This document shows, in pieces, positions 23,165-36,029 of a stretch of 64,000 nt of DNA. Numbering within the stretch: position 1 is the stretch's first letter; each line of letters opens with the position of its first letter. Origin of the DNA: Coenobita brevimanus. Its lineage: Eukaryota > Arthropoda > Malacostraca > Decapoda > Coenobitidae. Where the stretch lies: contig CM064671.1 of the NCBI GenBank assembly GCA_032717465.1, positions 56,867,394-56,931,393 on the forward strand, given 5' to 3'. Below the pieces are notes generated by a model that was not told where the DNA came from, ran no database searches, and worked only from the letters and a program-made list of their open reading frames with translations. The translations under genes and the position numbers were made by a program.

Positions 23165-25150
23165 TTATTTTTTTTTTTTTATGTGAGGGATAAGGAACCA
23201 AAGACTGCGAGCCCGCAATTATTGTTCCTTCCAAGAGAAAAACAAAATACAAGGGAGAGCCAAATTCAAGTCATTTCGAGATGCCTGGACACACTGCATT
23301 TGAAAGATTGGAGATCATAGGAAGCAGGAAATACAGACAGAGGGAGACAGTTCCAGAGTTGACCTATTGCATAAATGAAGGACTGGGAGTAACGGTTAAC
23401 TACTGCATTAGAGAGTTGGACAGAAAAGGGATGAGAGTTTGCTGCTAGCCGGGTGCTAGGCGCCCATCGTAGATGTGGAGAGATGCATGCAGACAGTTCA
23501 GAGGAGCAGTGACCATTGAAGCAGCAATAGAAAAGAGATGAAGATGCAACAGAGTGGCGAAGAGACAGAGATTCAAGGAAGTCATTAAGTGGAGGAGAAT
23601 TAATGAGATGAAAAGCTTTTGACTCCACCCTGTTGAGAAGAGCTGTATGTGGGGAGCCACCCCACACATGCGAGTTGTACTCCACACAGGGTCGGACAAA
23701 ATTCCTGTTTAGAGTCAACAATTGTGCGGGGGTAAAGAAAGAGCGGAGTCGGCTTAGCACACCCAGTCTCTTGGAAGCAGATTTTACAAGAGATGTAATA
23801 TGATCTTTCCGAGATAAGTCCCGAGTAAATGAAACCCCAAGCATGTTCAAGGATGATGCAGGATTAAGCTGAATATTATTAAACATTAGTGGGTATACCT
23901 GTGGAAGATTTTGTCGGGTTGATAGGTGTAAAAACTGAGTCTTTGATGCATTAAAAACAACAAGAGATACCAGCCAAGTCAGACATTAAGTGTGCCATAG
24001 CCTCATCCCTTGTTTGCTAAAGTAACTGCTGAAATGGACGTTGTGGGAACCGAACGGAAAGGTGAAGGGTGGAGTCATCAGCATATGAGTGGATAGAGTT
24101 AGATGTACAGCTTAGAAGGTCATCGATGAATAAAAGGAAGAGAGTTGGTGATAGGACAGAGCCCTGAGGAACACCACTGTTAATAGATTTAGGAGAGAAA
24201 CGATGGCCGTCTACAACAACGGCTATAAAACAACCAGAAAGGAAGCTAGAGATAAAGGCACAGATAGAAGGATAGAAACCATAAGAGGGCAGTTTGGAAA
24301 TTAAAGATTTATACCAGACTCGATCGAAAGCCTTTGAGACATCAAGTGCAATGGCAAAGCTGTCGCCAAAATCCCGAAAAGAGGATGACCAGGAGTCTGA
24401 AAAGTAGGTGAGAAATAGCCAGTGGAGCGTCCCTGATGGAACCCATAGTGACAATCAGAAAGAAGGTTGTGATAGGAAAGATGCTTTAAAATTTTTCTAT
24501 TAAGAATTGACTCGAAAACTTTTGAGATTCAGGATGTTAAAGCGATTGGACGATAGTTAGAGGTTTGGGAATGGTCACCCTTCTTTGCGACTGGCTGAAT
24601 GAGAGCAAACTTCCAAGAAGGAAAGGTACAAGTTGATAGACAAAGGTGAAAGAGTTTGCCTAGGCAGGGTGTAAGCACAGAAGTACAGTTCTTGAGAACA
24701 ATAGGAGGGACTCCATCAGGTCCAAATGCCTTATTAGTATTGAGGCCTGTAATGGCAGAAAATATATCAGCTGAAGAAATTTTAATGTCAGCCATGAGGA
24801 AGTCAGAGGGGGGAAGTGATGGAGGAACAACACCGGAATTCTCTAAGCTGGATTTAGAGGAGAAAGTCTGAGCAAAGAGATCTGCTTTATCAGTAGATGA
24901 AATAGCTACAGAGCCATCAGAATAGAAATGAAGAGGGAAAGATGATGGGGTAAAGTTGTTTGAAAGGTTTTTGGCAAGGTGTCAGAAGGAACGGGAAGAA
25001 TTCGAGTTGAAGAGTTGAGAGCATTTAGTATGGATGAAATTATTTTTAGCACAGCGAAGAACAGACTTAGCACAATTCCGGCCAGAAACGTATAAAAATT
25101 GTGATTCAGGGGTGGGTTGGCTCCGGTACCTTTTATAGGCCCTCTTCTTG
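23165..25150 (-). mobile_element. Jockey-like LINE, 5'-truncated, frame-broken
   Basis: Minus strand order: linker (TRILPVPSDTLPKTFQ-like), fingers (24,529-24,795, AFGPDGVPPIVLKN ... NYRPIALTS), palm (24,017-24,454, DVSKAFDRVW, GVPQGSVLSPTLFLLF, SYADDSTLH with the YADD catalytic motif), thumb and tail (23,266-23,886, DHITSLVKSASKRLGVLSR, VEYNSHVWGG). Frameshifts and stops separate the blocks. The endonuclease is absent. The sister copy at 51,437-53,830 aligns throughout. Clade named by wording, not by tree. Confidence 0.87.
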
Positions 25151-27114
25151 GTCATGGAGCATGCTTCATACTGTTCATTAGGCGATCCATCGCACCAATC
25201 ATTAAAGATAGTTTTGGGAGCTACTGTACCTCATACAAGGTTTGCAGCGTAGCCCATGCAGACCTTCAGTGTTCCTTTATGAGGTCTGCAGCTCGGCAAG
25301 GGTTAATACCTTTCTGTGGGTCATGAAATCTAACAGAATGAGTGTAAAACTTAGACCAGCGACTAAAAAAGAATTCACTGCATGTGGTGAACATCACACA
25401 AGAGTTTCTGTTCGGAACGCTAACGTGGCAACACATAGTATGTGAATTTCGTTGTCATTTTAGTTGTTCTATGGCAGAAGCCTTGTGTTGATGTCTTGTG
25501 TGTGTGGGGCAGGGTTGTATGATTCAGTCACATTGTTTGGGAGGTGAATAATTACTGATGTAAAATTAGGGTTGTAGTGCAATTTCTTGTCTCGTTTAAT
25601 GTAATGTTTGTTTATGTGTATTATAATGTTATTAATTGTCATACTGTGGCTGTTGATAAAGATGACAGGTTTGTCGTTTAATGAGCTGAAGCATTAGTCT
25701 GCTTCTTTTCTCTAATCTGTTTTCCTGTATTTTGTGCAAGTGATGTGTGATTGCATGTTTTTTTTGTGTGTTTTCTTGTGATGATGATGATATGGAAATA
25801 CTCTGAAGTGAGTTGCGACTTCATCCCCCAGGTAATGGTATGTGAAAGTGTGAGCAAACAGCATTTCATGTCTGGGAGAAGGAGGCGGAGTGCTTGATGT
25901 GCGATGTAACTGTATTGTAAGCGGTCAGTGAGAATATGTTGTCGAACTGTGGTGCAATGTTGTGGCTTCAGCAGTTGCTTTGATTGTATTCGTGACAGGC
26001 AGTGTTCTGAATGCTAATATCCCCGCCAGTGATTGAACTGTGAGTCTGTTTTAGAATGAGTAGATGAGGGTTGCCCTGCGTTGGTACAGTGTAGGAGGTG
26101 TCTTGAGCAATGTTAATGTTAAAGATGTTGATTACTTACTTGTGGCCTAAGTCGACATTGGACATCTATATTTCTTGTGTACTGTCCTGTAAAAGTGGTT
26201 GTGTTGTTTGTGATGTGCTTTTGAGAATGGATCTGTGAATGTAAGTGATGACGCCTCCTCCTCTGCCATCTATTCTCTCCACGCAGATGTGCGAGTAGTG
26301 TCTGATGCGCTGAGTCTTGCATGTGTGTATGAACTTCGTTTCTTCCAAGTGAACTATGCTTATTGTCTGAAGCAAATTTCATAATGTGGTGTTTTTGGAT
26401 AGAAACTATCGACATTCAATTGTATGTGATATTGCTCTTTCATATTTATTGCGTTGCACCTCATGGGTGGGTTTGTCTTTTTGGTATAGTAATTGTGTGC
26501 AGGGGATGATACAATAGTAGTGATTGTCTGTAAGGGTTGGGGGTGGGGTGTTTATTGAAGGGACTTGAGAGAACTGTGTTTGGTGTTACAGAAGTTTAGA
26601 AGCTGTGGTGCTTTTCCAGTATTTTTCAATGTGGTGTATGTGTTTGGATCAAGTTTCTGCAAGAACCACATTGAAAAGATCAACAAGTCCATCTAGTGTT
26701 TGTGATGTGTTGGGAGCAAACCGGGAAGTTGTATTGTACTGAGGGATCAGGATTGCTCTCAGTGTCTCTGGTATGTATTAGAGGGAGGGAAATGACTGGC
26801 GGAGAATCATTTCCCATGTAAAAAACGGCGAAGGGAATAGCTGCCTTCTTGCAGGAGATAGCAATCTACTGAACTGAACTAGAGTCCCCCTTGTAGCGTG
26901 TAGATTGAACCAAACTGGCTTGGACATAATTCCAAGATTTTGTCCAAGAAGAAAAAGAATGTAACCATGTGAAGATTTCATGTACCTTGAGTTTCATGAT
27001 GCATGGAAAAAGATGTCATTGTGGTGAAAGGGTTAATACATACTTGATAACGTATGTTAACAAAAATACAATCATATGTAGTGTGGGTTGTGTACTGCAT
27101 TATGACTACATTAC
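25151..27114. other. IR intron 2 left part, nothing recognised
   Basis: T/G-rich plus strand with ORFs under 100 codons. No motif or repeat recognised. Confidence 0.45.
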
Positions 27115-27270
27115 TTGAGGGCTTCATTGGTGTTGTTATTCTTGTAGCTGATGTGACCCAGGTATATGATGAGTGTCCGGCAGGTGGTCCTGGTGTCCCC
27201 CCACAGCCCCTGGGGGAGGCCCTGATGCTCCACTGCCTGTGCCACCACCACCGCACCTCCACTCACCTGC
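27115..27270 (-). CDS. Ionotropic receptor exon 2: N-terminal domain
   Basis: Acceptor is CATACCTCAG|G and donor is CTCAA|GTAATG. The exon is 1 nt + 51 codons + 2 nt, matching the phases of exons 1 and 3. It reads QVSGGAVVVAQAVEHQ..., then GLWGDTRTTCRTLIIYLGHI, a tryptophan plus a Cys-Arg-x-Leu-Ile-Ile strand typical of IR N-terminal domains as I know them. A longer overlapping ORF in another minus frame is a shadow: only this frame joins both neighbours with consensus splice sites. Approximate residues of the assembled protein: 66-116. A weaker donor (AA|GTAATG) is the main uncertainty. Confidence 0.78.
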
Positions 27271-27679
27271 CTGAGGTATGAGAGTTCACATGTTTGTCTG
27301 CATTTTTGTTGCTTAAATCTGTTCTTTCATAAATATGGATTAAAGTGCTAAATTGTGTGCTGGGACTGTGGAGAGACATAAGGACTAGAGCAAACCCGCA
27401 TGCTGTCCTTGCCGAACATTCTACAGGCTATCACTGAATGGGCTGCTGATGGACTGGCTAATAAATAAATATTTTTCGTGATGAGTATATTTACCCAGAT
27501 TGTGTCCCCTGTGGCGGGAGGGACAGAATCTGGCCACACTATGGGGTAGTACTACAACTCTGAGGCCAGGTTGTGTTAGGAAGAATTCTACCACCGTATT
27601 CCCTGCATGTCGTAAACTGCAACTATAAAGGGCGGGGTGAGGGGACGAGGAACTCCTTCCTCTGTTTTTTTTAGTTTCT
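27271..27679. other. IR intron 1 start
   Basis: No feature recognised before the RTE copy. Confidence 0.4.
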
Positions 27680-29925
27680 GCAATGAGACAGGGAATAGAA
27701 AGGAATGGCGGAATGAGTTATCCCCGTACCCTGAAGATTGGATTTATGAATGTGCGTGGATATAGTACAATTGAGACCATGAGGGAGGAGACTGTGAGAA
27801 TGTTGGATGTATTAGCTTTGAGTGAAACAAAGATGAAAGGGAAAGGTGAGTCTAAGTTTGGAAGTGTGAATGGAAGGACGTCAGGTGTTGACAGAGGAAG
27901 GGCAAGAGAAGATGTGGCCTTGCTAGTGAGCCCAGAAGTGCAGCAGGGTGTAACTGAATGGAAGGAGGTGTCATCGAGACTGATGTGGGTGAAAGTGGAA
28001 TTTGGACGTGAGTTTTGGGTAGTTGTGAGCATATGGGCCTTGTAGTGAAAGGACTATAGAAGAGAGGGAGTCTTTCTGAAATGATGTTAATGAGTGTGTG
28101 CGGAGTTTTGGAGCGAATGTGAATGTGGTAATGATGGGAGATCTGAATGCTAGAGAGGGAAATGTAATAATTGAAGGTGTAGTTGATATGCATGGTGTGC
28201 CTAGAAGAAATGGAAAATGGGGAACGAATGATAGAGATGTATGTTGAGCGAGAGATGATGATTGGAAATACCTTGTTTGAAAAGAAAGATATTTATATGT
28301 ATACATGGGTGAGACAGGAGGGTTCAAGGTTATTTGACTGAACATTGATGGACTATGCAGTTGTGTTCGGGAATGTACTAGGAAGATTGTTGGATGTGAG
28401 AGTTTTGAGAGGGGAGGGAGGAGGTATGTCTGACCACTACCTGGTGGAGGGAGAGCTAAGAGTAGGTGAGAGATGGGTGAGAGCTAGGAGAGTTAGGTGT
28501 GGCAAGGAGGTTTTGAAAGTGAGTTGGATAAAAGAGAGAAAATGACAGAGTATTAGTTGAAAGATGAGTGGAATGCAGTGAAATATCAGGAATATAGCAG
28601 TGTGGAGGAGGAATGGCAGTTGTTTAACCCTTCGTGGGCAAGAGGTTACCAAGTTACACGGAAGGCTGATGGGGTCCCGGCGGACCCCAAACCTTTATGG
28701 TGCATTTCTGCCATATTCATAACGTTATATCTACTAAACTTTGTACATATGTTGTATGGGAGATGAATGGGAGAGTGTTAGGTGGAGATTTGAGTCTGGT
28801 GAATGCTGATGGTTAAGAGTCGAATCTGAATCAGCTGCTGTTTCCAGATGATACTGCACTGGTGGCTGATTCGGAGGAGAGATTGAGACAGTTGGTAGAG
28901 GAGTTTAGAAGGGTGTGTGAAAGCAGAAAACTGAGAGTAACTGAGAATAAGAGTAAAATAATGAAGTGTATGAGGGTGGTAGAAGGTAGGGGGATGAATT
29001 TAGTTTTGACTGGTGAGTTGCTTGACGAGGTAGGGTGTTTTAAGTATTCAGGGTCACATGTTGCTGTGGATGGAAGAATAGATGTAGAAGTGAAGTTTAG
29101 CATGAATGAAGTAGGAAAGGTGGTGGAGGAATAAAAAATGTGTTTAAATGTCGTTCACTTAGAATGGATGTAAAGAGAAGGCTGTATGAGGGTGTAATGG
29201 TACCGACTGCATTATATGGGGCTGAAACAAGGAATATGGGTGTAGCAGAGAGGAAAAGTTTGAATGTAATGAAGATGAGGTGTCTGAGAAGTAAGTGGAG
29301 TGATGCATATGAATCGAGCGAGAAATGATGAAGTTCGAAGGAGAACTGGTATTATGCAGGAGATGGCTGATCAAGCTGAGCAGAGAGCGTTGCGATGGTT
29401 TGAGCACATTAAGAGAGTGGATTATGAGCGACTGGTGAAAGATAACTGGATCAGATGTGAGAGGTGTAAGGCTGAGTGGAAAGCCACGAATAGGATGGAT
29501 GGGCAGTGTGGAGAGAGCATTGGATGCAAGCGAGATGTCTGTTGGACAAAGAAGAGTGGCTGTGCATGATAGAAATGACTGGAGAGAAATTGTGAATGAA
29601 TAAATGTTGACGCGGCACCGAGGGGATATTCTTCCTCATTTGGTCTGATCAGCTGATCAGGGCAGGTGCGGGTAAGGGGATGGGTCCATTATGATGTGGC
29701 AGGGGTACACCAGCTCTGCTGTCGGGCCCTGCTGTGGATGTCGGCGATTGCACTGAACAGTTGACCCTAATGTGGTGTGGTGCAGTGAGGATCTGTCCCT
29801 TCTCCCATTGAGGCTATGATACGAATAAATGTGTGTGTTTCGAATCGTAAATTGGGAGTGTCATCCTGTCTCCACTGCCTCCCCTTCTTTGGGGGAAACA
29901 GCTTAGGTTTATAAATATAGATAGT
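27680..29925 (+). mobile_element. Decayed RTE-type LINE, second subfamily, plus strand
   Basis: Endonuclease start (27,683-28,045) has IGFMNVRGYSTIETM, LALSETKMKG and a break. SDHYLVEGELR at 28,345-28,545 closes the endonuclease. RT palm DD survives as LLFPDDTALVADSEERL near 28,840-28,900 and the thumb (CFKYSGSHVAVDG) follows. The C-terminal end (29,300-29,569) keeps LRWFEHIKRVDYERL. The 3' UTR (29,790-29,925, GTGAGGATCTGTCCCTTCTCCC ... CTTTGGGGGAAACAGC) ends in ATAGATAG. Most of RT fingers and palm (about 1 kb) are deleted, and several frames are used. It is distinct in sequence from the RTE at 36,030. Confidence 0.82.
28624..28756. mobile_element. Possible partial TTAA element in the decayed RTE
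   Basis: TTTAACCCTTCGTGGGCAAG starts abruptly in RTE sequence and includes a GGGGTCCCGGCGGACCCC hairpin, like the ends of other TTAA elements here. No matching right end is seen. Confidence 0.35.
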
Positions 29926-31013
29926 ATAATTACGATGGTATCAAACTTAGTAGCCTAATGAATACGTTGTCTGAAATAGATGCATGTTATATAAACCATA
30001 ATAAAATATTATCATTCCTTTTTACCATATATTAGCAATGAGTCCTTATCAGTGGGGTTTCAGTGTACCTCCTGGTGAACTTTTGTGTTAATCAGGTCAC
30101 TTGTGTGTTAGCTTCAACCTTTTCCAATATTATCTCTGCCTGTAGTCAGTTCTAGACAGCTCATCACTCCCATTCATCTGGTTACATTGACCATAAATGC
30201 TAAACTGCTGCAGATCTTACTTAAGTAAGAAGGTAAAGTACTGTGTGAAAATACATATTGCTGGTCCTGCCAATGTAACACATCAAAGACTTCTAATAGG
30301 AAGCAAGGTCACTCAGAACTCTAGTGGGCGAAACTTTTTAAAATAAACTGGATCCTGTACTCTGCATTTGGCCTTTCTCAATATGCTGTATATGATTGCA
30401 GTCTTGGCTGTTTTCTACACAAAAACCAAAAATGTGCTCAAACATGGAAAGAACAGCATTTAAATACAGTATTTTCCAGCATGTTTTGAACCCATGTTTT
30501 TGTGCTGTAAGTTTCTTGACTGGAAGCTTGATGTGCTTGTAGCCATCTTGTGGAACAGCCAAGCTTGACGGCAGTTCAGGCTATCTATTTTGACTGAAGT
30601 ATGATGGACAACTCCTTCCTTCAGAGGTAGGTAGGTGAAAATTTAATAATCTTCACTGCTCTCACAAATGCAGGATATGTCACCAACTGGTCATACTAGA
30701 AGCTGGAGATTGGTAATGCATGGAAAATAGTCATTCAAACATTGTTCATCTGCAAATCCATAAGCACCTCCTTTCAAACTGTTATTATTTCAGATATCTG
30801 CCATGAATGCCTACCACGTTCAGTGCTAATATGAATCATCCTTGGCCATGTTCTGTTTCTTGGTGGTTTTGAGCTAATCAAGGCGAATAACAGTGAAGTC
30901 TAGGAGCATGGGACTGACTCTCGCATTCCATAACTTTTCGTCCACAGAACTGGAAAGCTTCTAACATTCTCCTCTAGAATGAGTTTTTTTTTTATGGTTT
31001 GTTCTTTCCCTAC
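29926..31013. other. Intron 1, nothing recognised
   Basis: Short ORFs only (for example 30,338-30,562 minus). No motif. Confidence 0.4.
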
Positions 31014-31976
31014 TTAACCTGCCGCTTGCCAGCTATTTTTAGCCCTATGGGTCGCCTCAGTGCCGGCAATTTATTGACCTTTTTTTGGCTAAAATTATAG
31101 ATTTTGATGTGAAAACAACGAATTTTACCATTAAAGGACTCACCAAAGCTCGGAAATGGGTTTTATTGAGTCCTGCAGACTCGTATACAGATATTCTCAC
31201 TCTCTCATGCTCACCACGTAGGTGAGAGGATGCCGTGTTCTGTGCAAGGTAGACTGAGATATTTATGCTGCGAAGGTATAGCAATGTTCAGTACACTTTT
31301 CTGATTACGTAGTGTATTACTTCAACATGTCACAATTAGCATATCTCTCTCACTGTGAATGCATTGTCATACATTTACTTGAAGATAGTTACAACCTGAC
31401 TACTCTATGTATAGTCAGCCAAAAAAGTCGTGTCTTCGTTCCAAACCCCTCAAATATTCGAAAAGATAAGTCGAAGCAGAAGGGATAGCTTCACAAATCT
31501 GGCAACTGTGTCAGACCAGACTGTGATGGGGGTGAGTTGTTTGGGGGTGGAGGTGGGGTAATGAAGTATGTGTGTGCTGTAGTTGTTGTTTGCAGTGTAG
31601 TCTAGCATTACACCTCAGAGTAAAGGTGCTAAATGTGATATTACACCCGATTTCATACCTGCAAATAATTATATGTATCGTCAACCTGAAATAATGCCTA
31701 GATCGTGTAGCCAGTCAAACAAATGAAATGAAGAGGTGCAACCCCTCCCCCTCCCCACTTTCCTCCCACACCCACTCTGCCGGGTATCAACTAGACATAT
31801 GACATCGGAATAAAGGACAGAAAGCTGTATTTTTACAGTGTGTTTACCTTTTGAACATGGCAGGATATACTGCATATATACCATGTTTGGTGTGGCAGAG
31901 GCATGCGGTGCCTTCACAGATATGACGAGAAAAGCATTCCACAAGGGGTTAGTGTTTTGGTAAAGGAGTAAGGGAA

Positions 31977-34900
31977 ACCAATAGATATAAATAAGCCCAG
32001 ATGCCGCACGACACTACTTTAGATGCATCTCCCAAGCCGCCATCTTGCAATGGTCGAGGCAGACGATGTCGTGTTCCTGACGATGGTCAAAGTTGACCAC
32101 CATTTACCTAGCAGTGCAGCAACACTGTGCTGCCTTCGGGTGTAGAAAGCGCCAGAATATATCTATAGTGACACCGATAGCATGAGCGGCTCAAGTCTCT
32201 GATTATGCAAACGTCCCTCAGCTGCTTTCCTATCCCCCGAAAGGAGGATGATGGGTTCAAGAAGGGAAATATAAACCTGCAGTCCACCGAGTTCACTTTT
32301 CAGATGAACCAGGAACCACGACCATTACCACCACAACAACAGCCGCCACCATAACAACCGCCTCCACAACCTTCACCATCACAACAACCACCAACACTAT
32401 AACAACAACAACTACCACAACCACCACCACCATAACAATAACAACAACCATAACAACAACAGCCACCACCACAACCACCACCACCACCCTAACAATAACC
32501 ACCACTACCACCCTAACAACAACAACCACCACCACCACCACCCTAACAACCACCACCACCACCACCACAACAACAACAACAAACACAACAACAACCGTAA
32601 CGATAACAACCACCACCACCACCATAACAACCACCACCATCACCACCACAACAAACACAACCACCACCACCACCACCACCATCACCACCATAACAACCAC
32701 CACCACCACAACAACAACAAACACAACCACCACCGCCACCACATCACCACCATAACAACTACCACCACCACGACCACCGCCACCACCATCACAATAACAA
32801 CAACAACAAACATAACAACAAAAACAACTACCCCCACCACCACCACAACAACAACAACAACCATAACAACCACCACCACCATCACCACCACAACAACAAC
32901 AACAGCAACAACAACATAACAACGACAACCATCACATCAACAACTACCACTACAACAACAAAGCCGTAACGACAACAACCACCACCACCACCATAAAACC
33001 ATCACCACCACCACCACAACCACCACAACCACCACCACCACCACCACCACCACCACCACCACAACAACAACAACAACAATAACAACAACAAAAACAACCA
33101 CCACCACCACCATAACAACAACCACCACCACCACCACCACCATAACAACCACCACCACCACCACAATAACAACCACCACCACCACCACCACCACCACAAC
33201 AACAACCATTCAAACAACAACAACCACCACCGAAACAATAGCAACCACCACTACCACCATAACAACAACAGCAACCACCACTACCACCACAACAACAACA
33301 GCAACCACCACTACCACCATAACATCAACCACCACCACCACCACAAAAACCACCACCACCACAAAAACCACCACCACCACAACAACAACAGCAACCACCA
33401 CTACCACCATAACAACCACCACCACCACCACCACAAAAACCACCACCACCACAACAACATCCACAATAAAAACAACAACTACCTCCACCACTGTAACAAC
33501 CACCACCACAACAACAACAACCACCACCACCACAACAACACAACAACAACAACAACCATAACAACCACCACCACAACAACAGCAACAACCACCACCACCA
33601 CCATAACAACAATAGCCACCACTACCACCATAACAACCACCACCACCACCACAACAACAACAACCATAACAACAGCAACCACCATCACCACAACCAGCAG
33701 CAGCAGCAGCACCACCACCACCACCACCACCACCACCACAAGAACAACAATAACAACAACAACCATAACAACCACCACCACAACCACCACCACCACAACC
33801 ACCACCACAACCACCACCACCACAATAATAACAACAACACCACCACCAACCCACCACCACCACCACCATCACCACAACCACCACCACCACAACCACCACC
33901 ACCACATCCACAACCACCATCACATCCACCACCACAACAACCACAACCATGACAACAACAATTACCACGACAACAACAACAAGCAAATCACAACACCAAC
34001 CACCATCATCACCACAACCACCATCACAACAACCACCACCATCACCACAACCACCATCACATCAAGCACTACCACAACAACCACCACCACAAAAACAACT
34101 GCCACAACAGCCACTATTATAACCATCATCACAACAACAACAGCCACCACAATAACCACCACCACCACCACAACAACAACAACAACTACAACAATCACCA
34201 TCAACACAACAACCACCACTACCAACAAAATGATCACCACTACCACCACAACGACAAAAACCGCCACCACCACCACCAACAACAACAACCATAACAACAA
34301 CCACCACCACCACCACCACAACAACAACAACAACCACCACAACAACAACAACCACCACCACAACAACAACTACCACCACAACAACCACCACCACCACCAC
34401 AACAACCACCACCACCACCACAACAACAACCACCACCACCACAACAACAACCACCACCACAACAACAACAACAACCACCACCACCACCACCACAACAACA
34501 ACAACAACAACCATAACAACAACCACCACCACCATAACAACAACAACAACAACCACAACAACAACCACAACAACAACAACCACAACAACCACAACAACAA
34601 CAACCACAACAACCACCACCACCACAACAACAACAACCACCACCACCACCACAACAACAACAACCACCATCATCACCATAACAGCAACTACCACCACCAC
34701 CATAACAACAACCACCACCACCACCATAACAGCAACAACAAAAACCACCACCACCACAACACCAACAAAAACAACAACCCCAACCACAACAACCACCACC
34801 ACCACAACAACACAACAACAACAACCACTCAGCAACAACCACCACCACCATAACAATAACCACCACAACCGCCATAACAACCACCACCACCACCACCACA

Positions 34901-35800
34901 ACCACCACCACCACAACCACCACCACAACCACCACCACAACAATAACAACAAGAACAACAACCATAACAACACCACCAACCCACCACAATAACAACCACC
35001 ACCACCACCACCATCACATCCACCACCACAACAACCACAACCATGACAACAACAATTACCAGGACAACAACAACAAGCACTATCACAACACCAACCACCA
35101 CCATCACCACAACCACCATCACAACAACCACCACGAACACCACAACCACCATCATATCAACCACTACCACAACAACAACAACCACAACACCCACCACCAC
35201 AACAGCCACTATTATAACCATCATCACAACAACAACAGCCACCACAATAACCACCACCACAACAACAACAACAACAACCACAACAATCACCATCAACACA
35301 ACAACCACCACTACCAACAAAATGACCACCACTACCACCACAACGACAAAAACCGCCACCACCACCACCACCATCACACCAAAAACCACCATCATCACCA
35401 CCACCACAACAACACCAAAAACCACCATCACTATCAGCACCACAACAACAAAAACCACAATCACCACCACCAACACAACAGCAACAACCGCCGCCACCAC
35501 AACAAAAATCACCATTACCACCACCACAACAAAACCACCATCAACACCACCGCTACAAAAACCACCATCACCACCACCACAACAATAACCACTATCACCA
35601 CCACCGCAGCAATAAACACCATCACCACCTCCTCCACAACAACATTCATTCTCATAGTCTGAATTCACTCTAAAACAAGCCCCACTATTACATGCTTGAC
35701 CGCTCCAAGATGGCGGCCGCACTGACGCACCGCTGCTGTACTGAAGAATGGGCGATGCGGCATCTAGTCTTATCTATATCTATGGGGAAACCCAGCCATA
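31977..35800. repeat. Inner inverted repeats around the triplet array
   Basis: Left arm about 31,977-32,056 (AATAGATATAAATAAGCCCAGATGCCGCA ... AAGCCGCCATCTTG) is the inverse of about 35,706-35,800 (CAAGATGGCGGCC ... TGCGGCATCTAGTCTTATCTATATCTAT). Matches are interrupted by mismatches. The array is the loop. This may be a separate nested element or the inner part of the arms of the larger one. Confidence 0.65.
32320..35640. repeat. 3.3-kb (ACC/ACA) trinucleotide array
   Basis: The plus strand is almost only A and C, built from ACC, ACA and ATA triplets in imperfect order; G is nearly absent on this strand. Long open frames (poly-Val, Gly/Cys, Leu/Trp on minus; Thr, Asn/His on plus) follow from the triplet structure. 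A segment of about 400 bp recurs about 1.09 kb further on (33,910-34,280 and 35,010-35,380), showing larger-scale duplication inside the array. Confidence 0.95.
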
Positions 35801-36022
35801 GGTGTTACGCAAGGTGATGAAACCAAGATATACACCCACCAGCATATAGTCATATCTTCAGTGTCATTCAGTTATCTATACTGCACGACGGGAAATAGAG
35901 GAGAGATTCTAATTATCATTAATAAATGCTGTTTTATGTTATCATAATCGTGACGTTTCATTAAATTCCAAACACTCGTTAAGAAACATAATCCATCGTT
36001 ATTCCGTCCTTTGTAGTACTCC

Positions 36023-36029
36023 AAATATC
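36023..36029. repeat. Target-site duplication of full RTE, left
   Basis: AAATATC, repeated at 39,219-39,225. Confidence 0.65.

Noticed and set aside
26978..27262. 94-codon minus ORF beginning MEVRWWWHRQW
   Set aside because: Wrong frame over IR exon 2; only the +1-shifted frame links to exons 1 and 3 with splice consensus.
32293..34995. Long minus-strand ORFs (up to 305 codons) of poly-Val, Gly/Cys and Leu/Trp
   Set aside because: They arise in every frame of a triplet microsatellite that lacks stop codons; composition shifts with frame and no start context or domain exists.
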